Assembly: GCA_964384625.1 (NCBI GenBank) | Contig: CAYLNH010000010.1 | Span: 1-59,526, forward strand | DNA length: 59,526 nt | Source: CAYLNH01 sp964384625 | Lineage (GTDB): Bacteria; Verrucomicrobiota; Lentisphaeria; JABSQK01 | Direction of reading: 5' to 3' | In this document: one piece after another, positions 15,989-25,080 of the stretch | Numbering within the stretch: position 1 is the stretch's first letter | Layout: each line of letters opens with the position of its first letter | Program-made: the position numbers and the translations under genes | The notes under the pieces: model-generated | The model's database searches: none | Seen by the model: only the letters and a program-made list of their open reading frames with translations | What the model was told of the DNA's origin: nothing

Positions 15989-17260
15989 CTACATGCCGCC
16001 GGCCATTTCGCTGACGACGACAATCAGAGGCATGAACATGGCCAACACGATACTGCCGATCAACAGGCCGAGGCCAACGATCATGATCGGCTCGATCAGC
16101 GAGGTCATGGCGTCGACGGCCAGGTCCACTTCCTCTTCGTAAACGGTGGCGACTTCCTCGAGCATCTCCGGCAGTTCGCCGCTTTCCTCGCCGACCTGAA
16201 TCATGCTGACGACCATATTGGGGAAGATCCGGCATTCCTTCAGCGGCCGGGCCATGGATTCGCCTTCTTTAACCGAGTCGTGGACCCGCTGGACCGCGTT
16301 GGCGATGACCGCATTCCCGGACGTATCCCGCACGATCTGCAGGGCATTGAGCACGGACACCCCCGCATTCATCAACGTGCCCAGTGTGGCGCTGAACCGC
16401 GCCACACTGGACTTCATCACCAGCGGACCGAACGGCGGCATTCGCAAGCAGACCAGGTCGATGGTGTATCGACCCCATTCCGTGCGGCGGATCAGGTTGA
16501 AGCAGACGAACAGTGCGACGGCGCCGAGCAGGACCCACAGGCCATGGTGGCGAATGGCGTCACTGACAGCGACGACCATGCGGGTGATAAGAGGCAGGGA
16601 CCGGCCTGCTGTGAGGTCAGCGAACATTCGCGTGAACCGGGGTACGACAAAATACAGCAGGCCGGTCGTGATCAACAGCGCGATCGCAAGGACCATGACC
16701 GGGTAGGTCAGGGCGCTTTTGATCCGACCGCGCAAGCGCTCAGATTTCTCGCGATAGCCGGCGATGCGGGCCAGAACCTGTTCCATGGCGCCGGAAGCCT
16801 CGCCGGCTTTGACCATGTTGATGTACAGGCGATCGAATGTCTTGGGATGGGCGCTCAGTGCCTCGGAAAACGTCAGCCCGCCTTCGACGTTGTCGCCGAC
16901 GTCGACAATGACGGTGCGGCCGCCGACATCGCCGACCTGTGACTCCAGCGTTCGCAGCGCCCGCAGGAGCGGCAGCCCGGCGCGCAGCAAGATGGCGAGC
17001 TGCCGGGTGAACTGCGTCAGGGCTTTGCGTTTGAGGCGGGGCGTTCCGAGGATCAAGCCGGCGCCGGCGCCGGTGCGTTTGGGTTTTCGCCGTGACGGCG
17101 CGGTCGGCCCGGTCCGTTCGTCCCGGCCGCGGGCAATGCTGGTGGGGAACAGGCCGAGTTCGCGCAGCTTGTGGCCGGCATCGTGTTCGGATTGAGCGTC
17201 GACGCTGCCGCGCCGCTCTTTGCCGTTGGCATCCATCGCTGCATAGGTGTACGTAGGCAT
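15989..17260 (-). CDS. gspF: Type II secretion / type IV pilus inner-membrane protein GspF
   Basis: A 423-residue inner-membrane platform protein. It starts with MPTYTYAAMDANGKERRGSV, the normal GspF/PilC opening, and contains two T2SF domains (LTQFTRQLAILLRAGLPLLRAL and the matching second VARFSATLGTLMNAGVSVLNAL) with transmembrane segments in between (VMVLAIALLITTGLLYFVV, LLGAVALFVCFNL) and at the end (IMIVGLGLLIGSIVLAMFM). ATG 17260 has GGAGGG six bases upstream. It is the only core component of the system in this window, so the ATPase and secretin must be elsewhere. It assembles pseudopilins, for which the protein at 15117 is a candidate client. Confidence 0.94.
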   Translation of the reverse strand: MPTYTYAAMDANGKERRGSVDAQSEHDAGHKLRELGLFPTSIARGRDERTGPTAPSRRKPKRTGAGAGLILGTPRLKRKALTQFTRQLAILLRAGLPLLRALRTLESQVGDVGGRTVIVDVGDNVEGGLTFSEALSAHPKTFDRLYINMVKAGEASGAMEQVLARIAGYREKSERLRGRIKSALTYPVMVLAIALLITTGLLYFVVPRFTRMFADLTAGRSLPLITRMVVAVSDAIRHHGLWVLLGAVALFVCFNLIRRTEWGRYTIDLVCLRMPPFGPLVMKSSVARFSATLGTLMNAGVSVLNALQIVRDTSGNAVIANAVQRVHDSVKEGESMARPLKECRIFPNMVVSMIQVGEESGELPEMLEEVATVYEEEVDLAVDAMTSLIEPIMIVGLGLLIGSIVLAMFMPLIVVVSEMAGGM

Positions 17261-17388
17261 ACGGAACCCTCCGCGGGAAACGTTGCACACCGGAATCTTC
17301 TCCCCCAGGCGCCTTGACCTGGTAGAGGTACCATACCCGAAGTTTCCCCGAAAAACAACCCCTGACTGCATCGCAAACGCGATGCAGT

Positions 17389-17829
17389 CTACTGCTGCTG
17401 CCTGATCTCGGCGCGGACAAGTGCGAGCCGCTTGCGGAGGGCGATGACCTCGGGGAAGCGCTCCAGCCGCCGGGTCAACTCCTCCTGCAGCCGCAGAATG
17501 TCCTTGTGGAGTTCCGCCAGCTTCTCGTCGCCGGCCAGGATCTCCCGCCGCAGCACCACGTATTTCCCCCGGTATACCGCGTCGTTGACGCCTTTGAGTT
17601 CCGCGATTGCCGTCAGCTTCGGGTGTTTTTCGAGGGCGCGGTGCAGCTGCTGCTGCTCGGCCTTGATGCGGCGGTTGAGGCTGTCCAGGGCGTCGTTGGT
17701 CTTCAGCAGTTTGGCGGTGGTCGCCTGCAAACTCATTTCATATTGCCGTTCGCGTTTCAGCAGGGTATCGAGGTCCCGGGCCGAAACAACGGCGCCGGCA
17801 AACAGCAGGATGGTGATCCAACGTTTCAT
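17389..17829 (-). CDS. Small exported coiled-coil protein, unknown function
   Basis: 146 residues with a Sec-type signal peptide (MKRWITILLFAGAVVSA) followed by an almost wholly helical, charged chain (ERQYEMSLQATTAKLLKTND through RKRLALVRAEIRQQQ) with clear heptad character. The ATG overlaps the stop of folC as ATGA. It sits between folC and gspF on the same strand. No family is recognised; a periplasmic coiled-coil role near the secretion platform is only a guess. Confidence 0.7.
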   Translation of the reverse strand: MKRWITILLFAGAVVSARDLDTLLKRERQYEMSLQATTAKLLKTNDALDSLNRRIKAEQQQLHRALEKHPKLTAIAELKGVNDAVYRGKYVVLRREILAGDEKLAELHKDILRLQEELTRRLERFPEVIALRKRLALVRAEIRQQQ

Positions 17830-19163
17830 TCGGTGTCGTCCTCAACCGGTACGGGTTCGCCATGATAATAGTCGTTCAGGATCTCGCCGGCAAGATAAAG
17901 TGAGCCGAGAATCAGCCCCTGGCCCAGGCGTCGGATCTCCTGCAGACCGGACAATGGATCCGGGAAGGTGTTGACGGTCAGCCCGGGAAACTCGCCGCGC
18001 AGAAAGGCGGCCGTCTCAGCCGGCGGCTGCAGCCGTTTGTGGTCGAAGGCGACGACATTGACGGAAGCGCATAACGGCGCCAGCAGCCGCAGCATCGCCT
18101 GCCATTCCTTGTTTTTCAGACAGCCGAACAACAGATTCCAGCGACGCTTTGGATACACGTCGCGCAGGTGGCCGACGATGATGTCCATGGCGTCCGGGTT
18201 ATGGGCGGCGTCCAACAGGATGCCGTCGGGCAGTAACTGCAGGCGCGACGGCCAGGTTGCCCGGCGGAAGCCTTCCCGGGCGGCTTCGAGGTCCAGGTTC
18301 AGGGCCTTCTGCAAGCGGCAGACTGCGGCCCAGGCGACGCTGGTGTTGCGCAGTTGATGCGGTCCGGTCAGCGCGGTGTCCAGTTCCCAGGTCCGGTCGC
18401 CGACCCGGATGGTGTTCTGCTGGCGCATGGAGACCGGGTCGCAGGTGCAGGAGACACCGGCGAAATCGACCCCGCCTGCGGTCAGGGGAGCGTTGCGCTC
18501 GGCGGCGATGCGCTCCAGGACCGCCTTGGCGGCGGGCAGCTGGTCGTCGATGATGACCGGGATGCCGGGCTTGATGATGCCCGCCTTCTCGCCGGCGATG
18601 GATTCGAGCGTGCCGCCCAGCGGGACGACGTGGTCCATGCCGATACTGGTGATGACCGCCAGCAGCGGGGTCAGTACATTGGTTGAGTCCAACCGGCCGC
18701 CCATGCCGACTTCCATGACGGCGATATCACACTTCTTGCGGGCGAAAAAGAGGAACCCCAGTACCGTCATAAACTCGAAGAACGTCGGCGGCTGTTCGGC
18801 GTGGAAGACGGCCCGGCCGCGCTCGCGCATTTCGGTGGCGAGCTCGGCGAATTCCTCCTCGGTGATCGGCACGCCGTCGACCCGCAGGCGTTCGCGCAGG
18901 TTGACCAGGTGGGGGGAAGAGAAGAAGCCGGTACGCAGGCCGCAGGCTTTGAAGGCGGCGGCGAGCAAAGTGCAGACGGAGCCCTTGCCGTTGGTGCCGG
19001 CGACATGGACGAAGCGCGTCTCTTCGTGCGGATTGCCGATGCACGCCAGGAAGTTGCTGGTGCTTTCCAGGCCCAGTTTGATGCCGCTGTTGATCAGGCC
19101 GTCGAGGAACTGCAGCGTTTCGTCGAACTTCGGGTTGTCGCGTTTGGTGCCGTTCAGGTTCAT
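17826..19163 (-). CDS. folC: Bifunctional folylpolyglutamate synthase / dihydrofolate synthase
   Basis: A 445-residue Mur-ligase-family enzyme. The P-loop HVAGTNGKGSVCTLLAA, the MEVGMGGRLDSTNV motif, the ITSIGMDHVVPLGGTLESIAGEKAGI stretch and the C-terminal DAAHNPDAM match FolC. It attaches glutamate to dihydropteroate and then to tetrahydrofolates in the cytoplasm, using ATP. The start MNLNGTKRDNPKF is used; the ribosome site is weak. The small coiled-coil gene downstream overlaps by four bases. Confidence 0.94.
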   Translation of the reverse strand: MNLNGTKRDNPKFDETLQFLDGLINSGIKLGLESTSNFLACIGNPHEETRFVHVAGTNGKGSVCTLLAAAFKACGLRTGFFSSPHLVNLRERLRVDGVPITEEEFAELATEMRERGRAVFHAEQPPTFFEFMTVLGFLFFARKKCDIAVMEVGMGGRLDSTNVLTPLLAVITSIGMDHVVPLGGTLESIAGEKAGIIKPGIPVIIDDQLPAAKAVLERIAAERNAPLTAGGVDFAGVSCTCDPVSMRQQNTIRVGDRTWELDTALTGPHQLRNTSVAWAAVCRLQKALNLDLEAAREGFRRATWPSRLQLLPDGILLDAAHNPDAMDIIVGHLRDVYPKRRWNLLFGCLKNKEWQAMLRLLAPLCASVNVVAFDHKRLQPPAETAAFLRGEFPGLTVNTFPDPLSGLQEIRRLGQGLILGSLYLAGEILNDYYHGEPVPVEDDTE

Positions 19164-19326
19164 TCGCGTACAAGACTGCCGGGGACGGCGGAGTCAAGAT
19201 GCAGCGCCGATGAGTGTCGGCAAAAGACACGTCCGGGTATTTGCTCTGGTCAAACCCAGACGCTATCTTTTGCCGGATTCACGTTGACGGATCGGATTTT
19301 GAGTTCTCTGCAGGATACAGCTGACG

Positions 19327-19941
19327 TTGAAAGATAACGTTTGGCGCCGCGCCGTGAAGCGGCTGGCGCGATATCGCTTTCTGGTTGATCTGTACATCTC
19401 ACGGGCCATCCAACGGTGGCGCGGCGAGATGTATTTCGATTTGCGCGGCGAATGCCGGCAATGCGGGGAATGCTGTGTGACCCCATCCATTCAGACGCGG
19501 CCGCTCTTTCTCTATTTACACAGCACCCGGCGTCTGATGCTCTGGTGGCACCGGGTCGTCAACGGCTTTGAGTTGATCGCTGAAGACCGGCGAACCGGGC
19601 TGTTGATATTTCGCTGCACGCACTACGATTCGGATTCACGCCGCTGCGATTCCTACGGCAGCCGCCCGGCCATGTGTCGGGACTATCCCCGACAGTTGAT
19701 CCATGACCCCAATCCCGAGTTCTTTCCGAAATGCGGTTTCCATGTCCTGGCCGAGAACGCTGAAGAAATCCGCCGTGCCCTGCAAGACCTGGATCTTCCG
19801 GCCGACAAGATTGCCGAGCTGGAGCGCAAGTTCCATGCCGTGGATGCCGCGCCTCCCATCGAGTCTCCCGTGCCGATCGCATTTGAACCGCCAGCGGAAG
19901 AACCGGATGACGATCCCAGGGACTTCCGGCCGGCAGCCTGA
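19327..19941 (+). CDS. YkgJ-family cysteine-cluster protein (copy 1)
   Basis: A 204-residue protein of the YkgJ-type zinc/iron-chelating domain family. Eight Cys occur: CRQCGECC near residue 43, C98 in FRCTHYDS, then CDSYGSRPAMCRDYPRQL, the standard spacing of the family, and one more in FFPKCGF. The last 40 residues are an acidic Pro-rich tail. TTG at 19327 is the first usable start. Metal-binding is inferred; enzymatic role unknown. A paralogue starts 11 bp downstream, so this is a tandem duplication. Confidence 0.8.
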   Translation: MKDNVWRRAVKRLARYRFLVDLYISRAIQRWRGEMYFDLRGECRQCGECCVTPSIQTRPLFLYLHSTRRLMLWWHRVVNGFELIAEDRRTGLLIFRCTHYDSDSRRCDSYGSRPAMCRDYPRQLIHDPNPEFFPKCGFHVLAENAEEIRRALQDLDLPADKIAELERKFHAVDAAPPIESPVPIAFEPPAEEPDDDPRDFRPAA

Positions 19942-19952
19942 GGTAGCGGCGC

Positions 19953-20489
19953 ATGCGTGATTGTCTATGGCGCCGCGCATTGAAGCGAGTTGCTCTGGTA
20001 CGCTACCGGATTGACCTGGGGTTCACCCGGCTGATGCTGCGGTTGAAGGGCGAGCCGCGCTATGTGCCGCGCGGCGCCTGCAATGGCTGCGGCGGCTGCT
20101 GTACGACGCCGATGATCCAGACCTTCCCGTACATCCTGTACTTCCGGTCCATCCGCTGGTGTCTGTTGACCTGGCACCGGGTGGTCAACGGCTTCGAGTT
20201 CATGGCCGAAAACCGCAAGACCGGCGTGGTCATGTTCCGCTGCACCCACTACGTGGAGGAGACGAAGCAGTGCGACTCCTATGAGAGCCGCCCGGGCATG
20301 TGCCGGGACTATCCGCGCAACCTGCTCTACGACCCGGTGCCGAACTTCCTTCCGGGCTGCGGCCACTCGGCTGAGAGCAAGAACGCCGACCTCATCCGCG
20401 AATCCTTCAAAGACCTCGACCTGCCGCCGGAAAAAAGGAAGGAGCTCGAGGAGAAGTTCTTCGCCGGCAACAAGGACGGCGAGGGCTGA
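19953..20489 (+). CDS. YkgJ-family cysteine-cluster protein (copy 2)
   Basis: 178 residues, clearly paralogous to the gene just upstream: both begin with W-R-R-A-(V/L)-K-R and share the CNGCGGCC / FRCTHY / CDSYESRPGMCRDYPRNLLYDP pattern and the final LDLPP helix. ATG 19953 follows GAGGTAGCGGCGC, which overlaps the stop of copy 1. Unlike copy 1 it lacks the acidic tail. Its TGA is directly adjacent to the stop of the convergent DUF3160 gene, with no base between them. Confidence 0.82.
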   Translation: MRDCLWRRALKRVALVRYRIDLGFTRLMLRLKGEPRYVPRGACNGCGGCCTTPMIQTFPYILYFRSIRWCLLTWHRVVNGFEFMAENRKTGVVMFRCTHYVEETKQCDSYESRPGMCRDYPRNLLYDPVPNFLPGCGHSAESKNADLIRESFKDLDLPPEKRKELEEKFFAGNKDGEG

Positions 20490-23117
20490 CTACCGGTCTT
20501 CCCACGGATCTTCGTCTTCGCCGCCATCCGGGACCTGGAGTGGGTGTTTCTCAACAGCGCCGAGACTGAATGATCCCCCCCACCAGGGCTGCAGGCTGTC
20601 GCTAACCCTGGACCACCACTCTTTGTCCGTCAGGCGTTTGTTCATCGGCTGCTTGAACTCGTAGTAGGTAAATGCCGGGCCCATGCCCAGAACCAGCCCG
20701 CCGTCCGGCATCGGGTAGATCACCACCAGCTCGCCCCAGAAGCCGGTGCCTTCCTCGAGAGCTTTCCCGGAATTCTGGTCGGTATGGACGTCGGCAACGA
20801 TGCAGGAACTGCTGCCTTCCGTGTCATAGTAGTCGCCCAGTGCCCGGGTCAGGTTCTTGCCGAATCTATTGATGAACTTGTAGTCGTCTTTTGTCAGTAC
20901 CTTGTTTGCCAACTCCTGTTGCGAGATCCGGATGAGACGTGTCAGGATGCGGTCGACCTGCAGCATTCGCTTATCCAGGGCGGGGTTCAGGACTTTGTGT
21001 GCTTTGAGCCCGTCGCGAGTCATGCGCAGGAGGGCGAGCAACTTGGCATAGAACAGCGGGACCGGTTCCACGTAACCTTCGACCATCGGTTCTCCCCGTA
21101 CCCCGGTCATCGTCATTGTGTAGGCGGATTTCGCATACAGGATGGTGTCGTGCCGGAGTTGCGCCCACGAGCCCAGCGCGGCATTGAGCTGTTTATCTGT
21201 CCACGCTGCGGTCCGCATGAACGTCGGGTACCCTTTCCCCGTTGGCCGCTGCAGCTCCCGCAGGCAATCCAGCCAGGCCCAGTACAGGTTCTGCTGCCAG
21301 TCGGCATCCGGCAACTCGGCAAATTCCTTGCGGATCTTGGTGAGGACTTCGTCAAAGCGTTCGTAGCGGTCGTCTCCGGCGTCCTTGATCAGGGCGCGGG
21401 CACGTTTTGAGCCGAGGACGGTCATCAGATCGAGCCCGCGCGGGAAACAGCGGGAGATGCCGTTCTGCGTCTTCACGGCGGTGAACGCCAGGGGCTTGCC
21501 GCCGGTCCACGGGCCGATCGACGGATAGACCAGCCGCCCCATGATGTCCGAATCCGGCACATAGCGCTGGCCCATGAACCGCATGCCCACGCTGGCTCGT
21601 CGCGCGGCAAGGAGGTCCTTCTCGGTGGCAAGTTCGGCACGAGGTCCTTCCTGCTTGCCGGTACCGCCGTAGATTCGGGGCAGGCGCTGCTTGGCCAACG
21701 CCTGCTGGAACGCGGCATACGGGTCTTTGCCGGCCAACTGCTTCCAGTCGGTCAGTTTGGCCTCCCGCCCAACGGCGTGGTAGTCGATTGGCGTGAGATC
21801 GTCGGCGTCACCAACGCAAAAGGAGGTAACTGTATAGATCCGGTCCCACACTTCGCGGGCCGAACGGCCGTCCGCCAGCTTTGTCCGTCGCAGGCATGCT
21901 TCGATGGCGGCGGCCGCCATCGTTTGCCGTTGAGCTGTTTCCGGCGAGACCAGAAAATCCGGCTTCGGCCCGCCATACGCCAGGAACGTGGCGCGCCCGA
22001 ACCACATCATCGCCTGGAAATAGTGCCGCAGCCGCGTGCTTTTTGTGTAGTGCCCACGCGCCCTGAACTGTGAGAAATCCATCGGATAGGTGAAGACCGG
22101 GCTTTCACGAAAGCCGGGAGCGGTGTCGATGAGGGCTACCTCGCGCTTGACCCGAGCAGACAGGGCTGGTGCTTTTCCCGCGACAAGTGCCTTGACGTGC
22201 GCATTCAAGTCAGGCCGGAGATGGTCAGGAAAGCGCGCATAGTGGTCCAGCGGCGACTCCCGGCCGTATTTCTTCCGTTGGTCCACTTCCGCAACCATCT
22301 CTACGTCTTTGTCATAACCCGGGTCTGTGTCCCGCAATTGCCAGCGGGCTTCCTCCAACGCCTTCGTGTAGCCGTCGTCTGTCAGTTTCTTGGCGATCTC
22401 CTTCACGTCCTTCTCCCGGACCTTCACGCGGGCACGCGCCAGCTCGATACGCCGATCCAACAGCACCTGAACATCGCCTTCTCCCCAACCGGACAACCAG
22501 CGGACCAGCGTTCGCAAGCGGTCGCCCGAGGGCTTCTGTTTGAGGATTTTGTTCAGCTTGGCCTGACGCCGTTGCCACAACTGCAGTTCCCGGCCTCGAG
22601 ACAGCAGGTGGCCGGCCACAGTGAGATAATCAATCGCGAGCTCAAGCGCCTTCCGGGCTTCGCCCGCACTCGCATCCCGCTCCTTCACCAACGCCGTTAA
22701 CAACCCGTTACTCAGCAGTCGAAGGTCCTCGACGAAATAGCGCGTCTCGATATCCTCGAGGGCTGACTGAAAGAGCATATGGTAGAGATGCAGCAGGGAA
22801 TCTGAGGTGACGAAAACGGGGATCCCCCGTTCGCGGACTTCCATGTAGAACTCGGCCACGTTGTCTTCTCTGCCTACCCGCATGACGCCGAAGCCGTTCT
22901 TCTTGAGCAATGCCAGCTCAGCCTCGGACTGGTACCGTTGCTCCAGCAGTTTGCGGTTGGCCAGTTTCGTGAGGTCAACGGGCAAAGCGTACTGCTTGGA
23001 TGCCGGCTTGATATCCACCTTGACGGGCTTGTGAAAGCGCCCGAATCCGGCCGGTTCGCCGGCGAGAACCGTGAGCGTGGCAAGTATGCAGATCAGTGCT
23101 TTCGAGAACATTCCCAT
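20490..23117 (-). CDS. DUF3160-family secreted protein
   Basis: An 875-residue exported protein. The signal peptide is in MGMFSKALICILATLTVLAGEPAGF. The chain carries the DUF3160 family pattern over nearly its whole length (VFVTSDSLLHLYHMLFQSALEDIETRYF near the start, WLDCLRELQR and SSSCIVADVHTDQNSGKALEEGTGF toward the end). ATG 23117 has GAGGAGG eight bases upstream; a GTG 27 bases farther up is less likely. DUF3160 proteins are seen in PVC, archaea and some other groups, with no settled function. It is convergent with the YkgJ paralogues with zero gap. Confidence 0.85.
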   Translation of the reverse strand: MGMFSKALICILATLTVLAGEPAGFGRFHKPVKVDIKPASKQYALPVDLTKLANRKLLEQRYQSEAELALLKKNGFGVMRVGREDNVAEFYMEVRERGIPVFVTSDSLLHLYHMLFQSALEDIETRYFVEDLRLLSNGLLTALVKERDASAGEARKALELAIDYLTVAGHLLSRGRELQLWQRRQAKLNKILKQKPSGDRLRTLVRWLSGWGEGDVQVLLDRRIELARARVKVREKDVKEIAKKLTDDGYTKALEEARWQLRDTDPGYDKDVEMVAEVDQRKKYGRESPLDHYARFPDHLRPDLNAHVKALVAGKAPALSARVKREVALIDTAPGFRESPVFTYPMDFSQFRARGHYTKSTRLRHYFQAMMWFGRATFLAYGGPKPDFLVSPETAQRQTMAAAAIEACLRRTKLADGRSAREVWDRIYTVTSFCVGDADDLTPIDYHAVGREAKLTDWKQLAGKDPYAAFQQALAKQRLPRIYGGTGKQEGPRAELATEKDLLAARRASVGMRFMGQRYVPDSDIMGRLVYPSIGPWTGGKPLAFTAVKTQNGISRCFPRGLDLMTVLGSKRARALIKDAGDDRYERFDEVLTKIRKEFAELPDADWQQNLYWAWLDCLRELQRPTGKGYPTFMRTAAWTDKQLNAALGSWAQLRHDTILYAKSAYTMTMTGVRGEPMVEGYVEPVPLFYAKLLALLRMTRDGLKAHKVLNPALDKRMLQVDRILTRLIRISQQELANKVLTKDDYKFINRFGKNLTRALGDYYDTEGSSSCIVADVHTDQNSGKALEEGTGFWGELVVIYPMPDGGLVLGMGPAFTYYEFKQPMNKRLTDKEWWSRVSDSLQPWWGGSFSLGAVEKHPLQVPDGGEDEDPWEDR

Positions 23118-23454
23118 GCGGCCAACCTCCTCGTGTGATTCCACTTCCCGGTACCGTTTACAATACTGAGACTTCGATTAGAACACAACAGGTGGCACCC
23201 GATTCGGCCGGGGCATATGGTACATCTTCCGGGTAAACGACAACCAAGGTGAGGAGCCGGCAGAGGCGACCAGGAACGGGTGCAGCGTGAGGTGCGGCAG
23301 GCTCTGGAGGACACCCAGGAACAGTCGAATACCACCGAATTCCAAAGAAAAAAGTAACCAATCACAATAATACGCCGTAGTTCTCGTTGTTATGATAGTG
23401 GGCGTATTGTGCCCAGCGTTTGGACACGGGAATACTTTTGGGAGAGAAATCACG
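23118..23454. other. 337-bp divergent intergenic region with inverted repeat
   Basis: No gene is seen between the DUF3160 gene and the repeat protein at 23455. AATACGCC (23369-23376) and GGCGTATT (23401-23408) form an 8-bp inverted repeat around a TATGAT (23391-23396) that resembles a -10 element without a good -35. It may be a control site for the plus-strand gene. The rest is unremarkable. Confidence 0.35.
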
Positions 23455-25077
23455 ATGATCAGGTGGATTCATACCTCGATTCTCAGCTGCATGCTTGCCG
23501 GGATTCCCCTGGCCCAGGCCAAGAAAGCCGAGTACGACCTGGACCGGAAGATTGCCAAGTTCGCCATCATGCACGGCAACAATTACCTCGCCCAGGACCT
23601 GAGCAGCAAACGCGGCCGACTCCTGCTGCAGTTCGGCAGTGCGATCGATCCGGACAACGAGATCGCGCTGCTGGCGAATGGCTATCTGGAACGCGGCAGA
23701 CGACCCAACCCGATGGACGTGCCCGTGACCGAGAAGGAAGTCGTGGATGTGATGATCAAGCGCGCCCGGCTCTTGAGTGAAGGCGAGTTCCAGAAGAACG
23801 TCAAGGTCGGCCCGCTCTGTCGGCTGTATGCGACTTTCGCGGAGAAGGACCGCCCTGAAGATCCGAACGTGATTCTGGTGTTGACCCGGCTCGGCGCCAG
23901 AGGCGTCAAGGATGACCTGCATACAATGCTGACCCGGTCGCTCGACTTGAAGGACATCTTCAACGAGCCGCAGCCCCCGCCGCAAACCGAACTCAACGTC
24001 CAACTCGACAAGAAAGACCTGACCATCGCCGATGCCGCCGCCGATCTCGGCACGAATCGTCTGGCGAAGAACCTGCAGGATGCGCTCGGCCTGAAACTGC
24101 TGCAGCTGGCCGGCCAGATGATACCCGACGACGATCGTGTTCTGCTGGCTATGGGCATGCTCTTCCGCGGCAAGAAACCGGCCGCGGTGAAAACCGGGTT
24201 TACCGAAAAGCGGCTGCAGGAAATGCTGATCCGGCGCGGCAGCGAACTGGCCGGCACAGAGGATACGCCCCGGCAGCGATTGGGCTTGCTCTATTTGCGG
24301 CTGGCCGAGGAGTTCGGCATTGAAGATCGCGTCGTTCTCGGCATCGCCCGACTCGAAAAGGCCGGCATCAAAGGAGAACTGCACGACCTGTTGACGACCG
24401 CGGTCAAGACCGTTGCCGTCGCGTCCACCGCGACCGACAAACTCGACAGACCCACGGAAACCGCCGCCGCGAAGCTGTCCAACCGCGAAATCCGCAAGCT
24501 CGATATCGACGGCGACGCCGACAAGAAGAACCTGAAGCGCACAGACAACTACGAGCCGACCGAGATCACCTTGACCGGTACGGTGGCGAACCGGAACGAA
24601 ACGGCGGTGGCGGATTTGAGCGTGACGGTCTTCATCATCGCTACCAAGACCCGGTCGCGGAAGTCATTCATGATCACAAAACGGGAGGACGTCGACGGAC
24701 TGACTCTGGCGCCCGGCAAGGAGACGCAGCCCTTCAGCGTTAAAGCAACCTGCTACGAGTATACCGACCGTTTGAAGAAGTACGCGCACGTGGCCTACCA
24801 GCCCGAGCATTGGGAAAGTTACTACTACTGCTATGTGATCGTGCTGCGCGACAAAGACGGCAGGATCATCAAAACGGAACTGCCGCGGGATTCGTCGCTG
24901 ATCCGGGATGTTGTACCGCAGATCGCCGCGATGAAAGAGGATTGGCATTTCAACCGCGACGGTCAGGTTACGGCGAAAGATCCGGCAGTCCCCCGCATCA
25001 ACGGGACGAAGACGATTGACGATATCCGTGAGCGCTGGCGGCCGAAGAGCCGCGGTCGCGGGCGCTGGCGGCGGTGA
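23455..25077 (+). CDS. Secreted protein with internal duplication, unknown function
   Basis: 540 residues with a signal peptide ending PLAQA. The mature chain has two tandem copies of a unit of about 115 residues. Copy 1 runs from about IAKFAIMHGNNYLAQDLSSK to VKDDLHTML, and copy 2 from ADAAADLGTNRLAKNLQDAL to IKGELHDLL. Shared features include NxLA(Q/K)xL, LLLQ(F/L)xG, (E/D)xxLLAxGxLxRG(R/K)xP, a central VTEKEVVDVMIKRA / FTEKRLQEMLIRRG and the final GIKGELHDLL-type ending. The C-terminal 150 residues are a beta-rich domain (TEITLTGTVANRNETAVADLSVTVF) that may be an Ig-like or FxLYD-like fold. ATG 23455 has GGGAG before it. No family is recognised. Confidence 0.75.
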   Translation: MIRWIHTSILSCMLAGIPLAQAKKAEYDLDRKIAKFAIMHGNNYLAQDLSSKRGRLLLQFGSAIDPDNEIALLANGYLERGRRPNPMDVPVTEKEVVDVMIKRARLLSEGEFQKNVKVGPLCRLYATFAEKDRPEDPNVILVLTRLGARGVKDDLHTMLTRSLDLKDIFNEPQPPPQTELNVQLDKKDLTIADAAADLGTNRLAKNLQDALGLKLLQLAGQMIPDDDRVLLAMGMLFRGKKPAAVKTGFTEKRLQEMLIRRGSELAGTEDTPRQRLGLLYLRLAEEFGIEDRVVLGIARLEKAGIKGELHDLLTTAVKTVAVASTATDKLDRPTETAAAKLSNREIRKLDIDGDADKKNLKRTDNYEPTEITLTGTVANRNETAVADLSVTVFIIATKTRSRKSFMITKREDVDGLTLAPGKETQPFSVKATCYEYTDRLKKYAHVAYQPEHWESYYYCYVIVLRDKDGRIIKTELPRDSSLIRDVVPQIAAMKEDWHFNRDGQVTAKDPAVPRINGTKTIDDIRERWRPKSRGRGRWRR

Positions 25078-25080
25078 TCG

